DNA from: Clostridia bacterium
Lineage (GTDB): Bacteria; Bacillota_A; Clostridia; Oscillospirales; CAG-272
Assembly: GCA_017472105.1 (NCBI GenBank)
Contig: JAFUQY010000087.1
Coordinates: 1 to 7,783 of the forward strand
Reading direction: 5' to 3'
DNA: 7,783 bases
The stretch's first letter is position 1. Each line of letters starts with the position of its first letter. The notes beneath the pieces were generated by a model. The model had not been told where the DNA came from. It saw only the letters and a program-made list of their open reading frames with translations, and did no database searches. The position numbers and the translations under genes were made by a program. Positions 1 to 5,290 of this stretch are shown here, one piece after another.

Positions 1-338
1 GTCATCAGACCCATTTTCCACCAGCTCTTTCCCATGCAGTATCCAAATTCCATGATTTCGTTCCGGTCGGACTGACGTACAATCGAAACATTCCCGATCG
101 GAGTCCCGTCCAGAGTCATGACCCAGTTGTAGTATGCGGGATTCTCGTAGTTTGTGACCCAGTTTTCGAGCAGTGCGCGCGTTTCTGTGGCGGATTTGTG
201 CGGCTGCCACGTGAGAAACCGGGTTACCTCCGCGTCCGTTGCCCAGTTTTCATACATCGCCTGTGCGTCGTCAGCGGTGAACTTCCGCAGAACCAGACGC
301 TCTGTCTGAATTATCTTCGTACCCTTGTGATTCAGCAT
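1..338 (-). CDS. GNAT N-acetyltransferase, RimJ/RimL type (partial, C-terminus beyond left edge)
   Basis: Probably transfers an acetyl group from acetyl-CoA to an amine (protein N-terminus or small molecule) in the cytoplasm; the substrate cannot be read from the sequence. About 113 N-terminal residues are present. The start reads MLNHKGTKIIQTERLVLRKF, the usual 'TeRLvLRkf' opening of RimJ/RimL-like GNATs, followed by 'ADDAQAMYENWATDAEVTRF'. A central strand 'GTPIGNVSIV' and then 'EFGYCMGKSWWKMGLM' correspond to the family's 'iGyvig..ywgkGy' stretch just before the CoA-binding loop, which lies outside the window. The ATG at 338 was chosen because AGAAGG stands 6 nt upstream. It has its own promoter (406-378), although no terminator separates it from the upstream GNAT gene, so read-through is possible. 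The family call is secure; the function within the family is unknown. Confidence 0.85.
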   Translation of the reverse strand, partial: MLNHKGTKIIQTERLVLRKFTADDAQAMYENWATDAEVTRFLTWQPHKSATETRALLENWVTNYENPAYYNWVMTLDGTPIGNVSIVRQSDRNEIMEFGYCMGKSWWKMGLM

Positions 339-377
339 GATTGACCTTCTTTCCGGATTTTATCTCTCTTTTGATGT

Positions 378-406
378 ATTATAACATATATCCCGCCGGA
401 TATCAA
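378..406 (-). promoter_or_regulatory. sigma-A promoter of the RimJ/RimL-like GNAT gene
   Basis: On the minus strand TTGATA (406-401), a 17-bp spacer and a consensus TATAAT (383-378) precede the GNAT start by about 40 nt. The -35 box overlaps the stop codon of the upstream GNAT gene (403-405). Confidence 0.75.
388..403. promoter_or_regulatory. Inverted repeat inside promoter spacer (candidate operator)
   Basis: ATATCC-CGCC-GGATAT on the plus strand is a perfect 6-bp inverted repeat with a 4-nt centre. It fills most of the spacer and touches the -35 box of the promoter at 406-378. A repressor bound here would block RNA polymerase; that role is inferred from position only. Confidence 0.4.
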
Positions 407-894
407 ATGGATTCGCAGGGAGCAATCCCTTTCTCCATCGTAATCTTCCGCGGGGCAAATCCTGCTGCATCGTAGAACCGCACCGCATCCCCGTTGAACG
501 CCTGCACATCCAGCTCCATGCGGGTGCATCCGTGCGAACGTCCGATTTTCTCCGCCTCCGCGATGAGGATGCTCCCGATTCCGAGCCGGCGGTGCGACTG
601 TGCCACGCAGAGATCGTCCACGTAGATCATGGAAAAATCCTGCATGACCCGGTGATTCCGCACGTGCCGGATCAGGGCAAACAGGAATCCGACAACTGCA
701 CCGTCCGCCTCCGCGAGCAGAACCACGCGGTCATCGCGGCTCACGAATTCCTCAAAAACTTCCCGCGGATAGCAGATGTGTCCCTCCCGGAAGAGATCCG
801 GACGTCCGGCACAGTGCAGCTCTGCGATTTCCTGCTGGATCGGGACGGTTTTCTCAAAATCTCCGGCGCATGCCTGTCGTATTGTGATGTTCAT
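403..894 (-). CDS. GNAT family N-acetyltransferase
   Basis: A complete 163-aa acetyl-CoA-dependent N-acetyltransferase of the GNAT superfamily, cytoplasmic, substrate unknown. The N-terminus 'MNITIRQACAGDFEKTVPI' is the normal first strand and helix. 'YVDDLCVAQSHRRLGIGSIL' (about residues 91-110) carries motif A; its R-x-x-G-x-G (R102 to G107) binds the pyrophosphate of CoA. 'LDVQAFNGDAVRFYDAAGF' (128-146) is motif B, with the usual Asn (N134) and Tyr (Y141, the common general acid). Length is typical. Its ATG overlaps the TGA of the upstream methyltransferase gene as ATGA, and AAAGGAGA lies 8 nt before the ATG inside that gene, so the two are almost certainly translated together. The pairing suggests related substrates. 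It differs clearly from the GNAT at 338-1 and is not a recent duplicate of it. Confidence 0.92.
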   Translation of the reverse strand: MNITIRQACAGDFEKTVPIQQEIAELHCAGRPDLFREGHICYPREVFEEFVSRDDRVVLLAEADGAVVGFLFALIRHVRNHRVMQDFSMIYVDDLCVAQSHRRLGIGSILIAEAEKIGRSHGCTRMELDVQAFNGDAVRFYDAAGFAPRKITMEKGIAPCESI

Positions 895-1688
895 CTGTCA
901 TTCTCCTTTCTCAGAATATCGAGCGTGTGATGGGACATGCCGATCATATCCTCGCGTCCGCAGATTGAAAAATGGTATTTCAGGTACAGCGCGAAGGTTT
1001 CCTCATCCCACGCGTCCACTGTTTTGCGGAAGTAGTTGGTGTACATGTCCGTTCCGATGATTTTCAGACGTTTCAGCGGCAGTGGCGCGGTGATTTCAAA
1101 GATTTCCTCCGTTCTCCACAGTACAAACAGATGCTCCGGATCGGAATGACATTTGAATGTCACGGGATCGATCATGCCGCGCTCCATTTCCGGCTTCAGA
1201 TTGCCGCCGAAGAAGCAGTAGTTGAGCATCGTTGCCTCGTTCATGCAGTATGCCGCCATCAGGATTCCGCCGGGCTTTGTGACGCGTACGGCTTCGGCGA
1301 GTGCTTTTTCCTGCTCCTCACGCGTGAAAAGATGGTACATCGGACCGAGCAGGAGGGTGAGATCATACGTATTGTCCGGGATGAACGAGAGATCGGCCGC
1401 ATTGCCTTCGGTGATCGTCACGTTTTCGCCGGGCTCCGTGTTTTCCCGGAACAGCTCAATGTTGCGCGGGATCAGTTCAACGGCATCCACGGCATACCCA
1501 CGGCGTGCGTAGTGATGCGAATACCGTCCGCTTGCCGCACCGATTTCAAGAATCCGCCAGCCGGGCGCAAGATAGCTGTCGATTGCGGCAAGAGTGGTGA
1601 GAAACTCGACGGAATTGTGGCGGGATGCGAATCTGTCGTGTTCGTTTTTCAGGTTGTAGTAGTTGTTCAGTGCTTCAAACGCTTCCAT
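891..1688 (-). CDS. Class I SAM-dependent methyltransferase
   Basis: A 265-aa cytoplasmic methyltransferase with a Rossmann-like SAM-binding core. Motif I is 'RILEIGAASGRYSHHYA' (about residues 45-61). The acidic residue that normally binds the SAM ribose is in 'VDAVEL' (E81). 'TEGNAADLSFI' is the adenine-contact region, 'YDLTLLLGPMYHLF' (108-121) is motif IV, and 'AVRVTKPGGILMAAY' (133-147) is the strand after it. The C-terminal part, including 'DPVTFKCHSDPEHLF' and 'GMSHHTLDILRK', resembles a conserved Firmicutes subgroup that I recognise but whose substrate I do not know. The frame stays open upstream to 1844, but the ATG at 1688 has GGAGG 7 nt before it, and the upstream part is occupied by a small ORF and a hairpin. 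It is coupled to the following GNAT gene by an ATGA overlap. Confidence 0.9.
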   Translation of the reverse strand: MEAFEALNNYYNLKNEHDRFASRHNSVEFLTTLAAIDSYLAPGWRILEIGAASGRYSHHYARRGYAVDAVELIPRNIELFRENTEPGENVTITEGNAADLSFIPDNTYDLTLLLGPMYHLFTREEQEKALAEAVRVTKPGGILMAAYCMNEATMLNYCFFGGNLKPEMERGMIDPVTFKCHSDPEHLFVLWRTEEIFEITAPLPLKRLKIIGTDMYTNYFRKTVDAWDEETFALYLKYHFSICGREDMIGMSHHTLDILRKENDR

Positions 1689-1703
1689 GGGATAACCTCC
1701 GTG

Positions 1704-1746
1704 AAAATAAAAATCGGCACCGCAGTCGATGAATGACCGGGTGCCG
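1704..1746 (-). terminator. Terminator-like hairpin in methyltransferase leader (attenuator candidate)
   Basis: On the minus strand CGGCACC (1746-1740) pairs with GGTGCCG (1721-1715). An inner GTC/GAC pairing can close the 18-nt loop further. The U-rich run ATTTTTATTTT follows directly (1714-1704), and the methyltransferase GGAGG begins 4 nt later at 1700. It lies after the stop of the small ORF and before the methyltransferase, so it could end the small-ORF transcript partially or conditionally. Interruption of the T-run and the bulged stem suggest incomplete termination. Confidence 0.55.
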
Positions 1747-1747
1747 T

Positions 1748-1762
1748 GAAATACTGTATTTC
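1748..1762. repeat. Palindrome upstream of the leader hairpin
   Basis: GAAATACTGTATTTC on the plus strand has 7-bp arms around a single centre base. It sits between the small-ORF stop (1771) and the terminator-like hairpin. It could be a protein-binding site, or an RNA element competing with the hairpin. No role can be shown from sequence alone. Confidence 0.35.
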
Positions 1763-1770
1763 CGTAAAAT

Positions 1771-1878
1771 TCAGGAAAAAGAGTATGACGAACAGACCCC
1801 GGTTCGGATATCATAATCCGCGGGATTCCACACCTTATATGCATTGTGATGATTCATGTTTTTGGTGAATCGTTTCAT
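1771..1878 (-). CDS. Small ORF, 35 aa, unknown (leader peptide or small peptide gene)
   Basis: A 35-residue peptide that I do not recognise. It begins MKRFTKNMNHHNAYKVW and ends CSSYSFS, with four serines in the last six residues, each from a different codon. The case for expression is good: a near-consensus sigma-A promoter (1941-1913) lies about 35 nt upstream, and AGGAG is 7 nt before the ATG. The peptide is basic at the N-terminus and has no membrane segment. After its stop come a palindrome (1748-1762), a terminator-like hairpin (1704-1746) and then the methyltransferase. Possible roles are a leader peptide for attenuation, an independent small protein, or a peptide substrate of the following enzymes; the last is the weakest guess. 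The preceding stretch back to the hydrolase terminator (1942-2009) shows nothing recognisable. Confidence 0.5.
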   Translation of the reverse strand: MKRFTKNMNHHNAYKVWNPADYDIRTGVCSSYSFS

Positions 1879-1912
1879 ATCCGGGCTCCTGTTCTTTGAA
1901 AAATATGATGAA

Positions 1913-1941
1913 AGTATAGCACTCTCTGCATAATTTGTCAA
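1913..1941 (-). promoter_or_regulatory. sigma-A promoter of small ORF / methyltransferase / GNAT unit
   Basis: Consensus TTGACA (1941-1936), a 17-bp spacer and TATACT (1918-1913) on the minus strand. Transcription would start near 1906, giving a leader of about 220 nt before the methyltransferase that includes the 35-codon ORF and the hairpin. Confidence 0.85.
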
Positions 1942-2009
1942 CCGGGTATTCATCGGGATTCTTCACAAACTTTCCGGCATCGGAGGTGCATGGCAGAAGC
2001 AAAGCTGAC

Positions 2010-2040
2010 AAAAAACGGATATGCCGGTGTGACATACCCG
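2010..2040 (-). terminator. Intrinsic terminator of the GH116 hydrolase gene
   Basis: Starting 12 nt after the TAA stop, CGGGTATG (2040-2033) pairs with CATATCCG (2023-2016) across a 9-nt loop, with one G-U pair, and is followed by six T (2015-2010). It separates the hydrolase from the next promoter at 1941. Confidence 0.85.
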
Positions 2041-2052
2041 TTTATGTTCCGT

Positions 2053-4599
2053 TTATCGGATGACGATTTCGCTTTCCGCCGTGACAGCTTCGGCGAGTGT
2101 GATTACGCCGTTTTCCGCGGTGAACGGTACTGCGTTTCCGTCGATTTCCACGGTTTCGGCAGACAGATCAATTGCCAGCTCACGCACGGTCAGGGAACCG
2201 GAGAGAACGGTGAGCTTCGCTGTGCTTTCGGTCATTTCCACGCGGCCCCAGCCGGAATCAAGCGACCAGATGCAGCGGAAATTATCCTGATTTACGATGG
2301 GCGCGAAGCCGATTCTCTTCTTTACCATATCAAACCTGAAGCCGGAGAAAATCGGAATCATCGCAAACGACGCCATGCTTCTCGCGTAGTTGGAGCCGCA
2401 TTCGATTTCGTTCCACGGGTTGCGGTGTTCGCCGTCATAGCGGTCGCGGATCGAACGTACGATCGTCAGACCTTCCTCAATCATGCCCTCGGAGATCATC
2501 AGACCCGCCAGCGCGTACTCGAAGCCGTGCATGGTTTCCTGACAGTACGGAATCGGAATTGCGGGTTTCTTCGCGCCGTCCGGGAATGTGCAGATGATCG
2601 CACCCGCGTCGTCGTTGACGGAATACAGGCGGAAGGGGTTGTACAGCTCGCGCATGGAGGTGACGAAATTGTTTTTGAACATATTCCGCAGTGCGGTTTT
2701 CCGCTGTTCCGGATCGAAAATATCGCCGATGCCGATGATGTTTGCATGCCACTGCGCGAGAAGCTGGTCGATTTCCGAGCCTTCGCCGATCTGATACTTG
2801 ATCTCGCCCGCTTCGTCGTTCCAGTAGCTCATCGCGTCACCGCAGACCTTGTACGGCTCGAGCACGGACTTGTCGGTCAGATCAACCTTCTGGTGATACC
2901 ACTTGCCGTTGAACAGGTTTTCGTCCGTCCATGCCTTGCCGGAAGCGAACAGACGGTCGTATTCGTCGGCGGATTCGTCCTCACCGAGGTACCGCGCCAT
3001 CTCGGATCCGCATTTCAGCGCGCAGAGATAGAAGCCTTCCAGCCACGACGACGGACCGAACAGCTCCATGTCGAGCGTGTGATGCTGACGTCCTTCGAGA
3101 ACACCGTCACGGTCGCGGTCCCAGCCGTCGAAGTTGTTTTCGTTCCATGCGTATTCGAGAGAAGCCTTGATGCCGTCCCAGTTTTTCTTCAGCCATTCGT
3201 CGTTACCGGAGATTTTCCACTCACGGTACGCCTTGATGACGCCGCCCATCTGACCGTCAACGCATGCGCGCCACTGACCGTGCGGTCGGCCGAGCGGGAG
3301 CATCATGCGGAACTGCATCCGTCCGTCCCCGTCGCGGTTGTACTTGAAGTCGGTGTCGCGGATGGAGCGTTCGAGCGCGGGGAAGAGGAAGCACATCGCG
3401 TACGCGTAGTTCCATACATGGGTGCATGTGCCTTCGCAGGAGCCGCCGTGCTGATTCAATCCTTCCCAGCCGTAGAACTCGCCGTTTTCCAGCCGTAGAC
3501 AGGTTGCGGTTTTCAGAACGGACATGGTCGCGGATGCCGCTTCGATGACTTCCCCGGGCAGAGTCGACGCGAACAGCTCATCCCGGAACTGTACGGTGTC
3601 GCGCCAGAGAAGGTCCCAGTTCGCAAGGCAGTAGGTCGCAGAATCCACGGAATCCTCGAACACGGTCGCGTAGTAATTCTTCCAGCCGACGTCCTTTTCC
3701 GCACCGGTTTCATCCTTCTGCTTCCACGGATTCCAGTCGTTGATGCGGTTCGGCTTGTTCCATGTCAGCACGAAGCGGAATTTCAGCGTCTGACCGGGTT
3801 CGGCGTATTTCTTGCCGCAGAGGGTGCAGTGGTCGCCGTTTCCGGGAGTTTCGTAGATGCGGTTCGAGAAATCCTGCATCTCGGTCAGGTTGCGCCAGTA
3901 GGTTTCGATCGGATCGCTCCAGCCGCCGCGGTACCAGTATTCCTGGAATGTGCCGCCCATGTCGCAGGTAGCAACGGAGATATCGCACAGATCGGGGGAA
4001 TCCTTGGGACAGTCCGCCTGACCCATCCGGATGCCGCGGAGACGATAACCTTCGAAATAGTTGTTCACACTGCCGCGGTTCGGGTTCTTGACCGCAAAAA
4101 CGGCGGAGTAGATGATGGGCTTGTCCGTGGTGTTGGTGATCTCAACTTCAAAGAACGCCGCCGGCAGACTCGAATCCCTGTCGTTGAGCGGGATCATCGG
4201 GTTGAACGCCGTCAGCTTTGCGTCTCCGGGGAAGTGCTCGTCCGCGAAGGTGATTTCCGCCGTCGGGAATGTGCCTTTGAACGTGTGATGCCGGAAGTGC
4301 GGGAAGGATGCCATCGTGCCGCCGGGCATACCGTGACCGTAGTTCATCCCGAGCTGGCCGCTGTAATTCACATTGCAGTCGCCGTTGAGCACGCGGGCAT
4401 CGATGGTGGTGCCGTCCTCGGTTTCTGCCTTCACCGCGATGTGCGAGCAGCCGTTGATGGAGCCCTTCGCGGCGCGGTTGAAAATCTCCCAGTCCACGAG
4501 ACGACCGTTGCCGGCAAGTCCGATCGAACCGGAGCCGATGCCGCCGAGCGGAAAGGAGATATAGTCGGTTTTGCGTCCTTCATATGTGGTGCGAATCAT
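2053..4599 (-). CDS. Glycoside hydrolase family 116-type enzyme (beta-glucosidase / glucosylceramidase-like)
   Basis: An 848-aa retaining glycosidase related to GBA2-type glucosylceramidases and bacterial GH116 beta-glucosidases. There is no signal peptide ('MIRTTYEGRKTDYISFPLGG'), so it probably cleaves imported or internal glycosides. The N-terminal beta-domain (about 10-330) opens with 'FPLGGIGSGSIGLAGNGRL', typical of the family. The C-terminal (alpha/alpha)6 domain (about 345-790) has 'GGSCEGTCTHVWNYA' (385-399), with E389 the likely nucleophile, and 'HHTLDMELFGPSSWLEGFY' (506-524), with D510 the likely acid/base. It also has 'QETMHGFEYALAGLM' (687-701) and 'NPWNEIECGSNYARSMASF' (727-745), which in relatives shape the sugar pocket. 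Catalytic assignments rest on family pattern. The ATG at 4599 has GGAGG 6 nt upstream; the frame remains open to 4656, but that part is the promoter. The gene stands alone with its own terminator. Substrate (glucoside, xyloside or other) is undetermined. Confidence 0.9.
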   Translation of the reverse strand: MIRTTYEGRKTDYISFPLGGIGSGSIGLAGNGRLVDWEIFNRAAKGSINGCSHIAVKAETEDGTTIDARVLNGDCNVNYSGQLGMNYGHGMPGGTMASFPHFRHHTFKGTFPTAEITFADEHFPGDAKLTAFNPMIPLNDRDSSLPAAFFEVEITNTTDKPIIYSAVFAVKNPNRGSVNNYFEGYRLRGIRMGQADCPKDSPDLCDISVATCDMGGTFQEYWYRGGWSDPIETYWRNLTEMQDFSNRIYETPGNGDHCTLCGKKYAEPGQTLKFRFVLTWNKPNRINDWNPWKQKDETGAEKDVGWKNYYATVFEDSVDSATYCLANWDLLWRDTVQFRDELFASTLPGEVIEAASATMSVLKTATCLRLENGEFYGWEGLNQHGGSCEGTCTHVWNYAYAMCFLFPALERSIRDTDFKYNRDGDGRMQFRMMLPLGRPHGQWRACVDGQMGGVIKAYREWKISGNDEWLKKNWDGIKASLEYAWNENNFDGWDRDRDGVLEGRQHHTLDMELFGPSSWLEGFYLCALKCGSEMARYLGEDESADEYDRLFASGKAWTDENLFNGKWYHQKVDLTDKSVLEPYKVCGDAMSYWNDEAGEIKYQIGEGSEIDQLLAQWHANIIGIGDIFDPEQRKTALRNMFKNNFVTSMRELYNPFRLYSVNDDAGAIICTFPDGAKKPAIPIPYCQETMHGFEYALAGLMISEGMIEEGLTIVRSIRDRYDGEHRNPWNEIECGSNYARSMASFAMIPIFSGFRFDMVKKRIGFAPIVNQDNFRCIWSLDSGWGRVEMTESTAKLTVLSGSLTVRELAIDLSAETVEIDGNAVPFTAENGVITLAEAVTAESEIVIR

Positions 4600-4627
4600 A
4601 TCTGACCTCCGAATGGTGTTTTCTTTC

Positions 4628-4656
4628 ATTATATCAGACAAAAACGGCGATTGCAA
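4628..4656 (-). promoter_or_regulatory. sigma-A promoter of the GH116 gene
   Basis: TTGCAA (4656-4651), a 17-bp spacer and consensus TATAAT (4633-4628) on the minus strand, about 28 nt before the ATG, giving a short leader. It is a housekeeping-type promoter and faces away from the sigma-factor promoter 12 bp to the right. Confidence 0.85.
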
Positions 4657-4668
4657 GGGTAAAATCTA

Positions 4669-4697
4669 TTGACAGAATCAAAATAATATTCTAAAAT
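4669..4697 (+). promoter_or_regulatory. sigma-A promoter of the sigma / anti-sigma unit
   Basis: Consensus TTGACA (4669-4674), a 17-bp spacer and TAAAAT (4692-4697). Transcription would begin near 4704, leaving a leader of about 65 nt before the sigma-factor ATG. Confidence 0.8.
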
Positions 4698-4709
4698 TTA
4701 CAAAAAGCA

Positions 4710-4740
4710 TGTAACGTTTTCGCGTGAAAAGGGGTTATAT
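4710..4740 (+). promoter_or_regulatory. Possible ECF-type promoter (TGTAACG motif) before the sigma gene
   Basis: TGTAACG at 4710-4716 carries the 'AAC' core of many ECF-sigma -35 elements; an A/T-rich TTATAT (4735-4740) lies about 19 nt downstream. In between, TTTTC-GCGT-GAAAA (4717-4730) is an inverted repeat. Many ECF sigma factors activate their own gene, so this may be a second, self-controlled promoter. The spacing is longer than usual and no CGT-type -10 is seen, so the call is tentative. Confidence 0.3.
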
Positions 4741-4768
4741 AGAGCAGAACGACACGGGAGGGATGACA

Positions 4769-5290
4769 ATGCATGAGAAAAAGCGGCCTGCCGAGCTGGT
4801 CTGGGACTGCGCAAAGGGTCTGATGTACAAAACGGCGTTTGATGTGCTGAAAAACCGTGCGGATGCCGAGGACGCCGTGATGGATGCCATGGCGAAGATC
4901 GTGAAGCACGAGAGAAAATTTTCCGGACTGGAATGTAACAATATGCGGGCACTGGCAGTCATATATACCAGAAACACCGCGATAGACCTGTATAACCGGA
5001 ACGCAAAGCAGCCGTATCCGGTCGACGAAATCCGCACGGACGGGGAAGAAGCACCCTCGCCGGAGGAAGAAGTTGTCGGAAACGATGCTGCCGCGCGGCT
5101 CCTGAAAACCATCGAAGCGATGCCGCCGTCCTACCGGGATGTGCTTCTTCTGGCAGGGAAGTTCGGCATGGGAATATCGGAAATCGCGGAGATTCTGCAT
5201 CTTGAAAACGGAACGGTGCGCACCAGACTGTCAAGAGCGAGGGCAATCCTCAGAGAAACCATAAAGAATGAAGGTGATCGTGATGCATGA
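4769..5290 (+). CDS. ECF-like sigma-70 family RNA polymerase sigma factor
   Basis: A 173-aa alternative sigma factor with only regions 2 and 4, the layout of ECF (group 4) sigmas. Region 2 spans about residues 8-78; 'RADAEDAVMDAMAKIVKH' (30-47) is the core-binding helix and 'YTRNTAIDLYNRNAKQ' (66-81) the -10 recognition part. An acidic linker ('DGEEAPSPEEE') joins it to region 4 (about 105-165), which opens with 'LLKTIEAMPPSYRDVLLLAG'. The helix-turn-helix is 'GISEIAEILHLENGTVRTRL' (135-154). The ATG at 4769 was chosen because GGGAGG lies 7 nt upstream. The in-frame ATG at 4763 is too close to that site, and the GTG at 4724 has none. The last 8 nt overlap the next gene, a membrane protein that is probably its anti-sigma factor. 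Target promoters are unknown. Confidence 0.9.
   Translation: MHEKKRPAELVWDCAKGLMYKTAFDVLKNRADAEDAVMDAMAKIVKHERKFSGLECNNMRALAVIYTRNTAIDLYNRNAKQPYPVDEIRTDGEEAPSPEEEVVGNDAAARLLKTIEAMPPSYRDVLLLAGKFGMGISEIAEILHLENGTVRTRLSRARAILRETIKNEGDRDA

Noticed and set aside
972..1736. Open frame of about 250 codons on the plus strand opposite the methyltransferase
   Set aside because: Antisense to conserved methyltransferase motifs, with no binding site or family resemblance.
1689..1844. N-terminal extension of the methyltransferase by 52 codons
   Set aside because: The stretch overlaps the small ORF in another frame and the hairpin, lacks methyltransferase-like sequence, and the inner ATG at 1688 has an ideal GGAGG.
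403..1878. Idea that the 35-aa ORF, methyltransferase and GNAT form a RiPP (modified peptide) cluster
   Set aside because: The peptide has no recognisable leader/core division, and no protease, transporter or radical enzyme is nearby; kept only as a weak alternative to a leader-peptide role.
1990..3498. Long open frame (about 500 codons) on the plus strand, with GGAGG 3 nt before its ATG
   Set aside because: It is antisense to the well-supported GH116 gene, begins inside that gene's terminator region, and its product is Val/Arg/His-rich with no recognisable family; a mirror effect of GC-rich codons.
3829..4605. Open frame of about 250 codons on the plus strand opposite the GH116 N-terminal domain
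   Set aside because: Same antisense shadow pattern, no ribosome binding site and no recognisable motif.
4600..4656. N-terminal extension of the GH116 protein by 19 codons (TTG start)
   Set aside because: The extension contains the gene's own -35 and -10 boxes and would lie upstream of the transcription start.
4724..4768. GTG start 15 codons upstream for the sigma factor
   Set aside because: No ribosome binding site before it, and the extension lies in the probable control region; ATG 4769 has GGGAGG at 7 nt.
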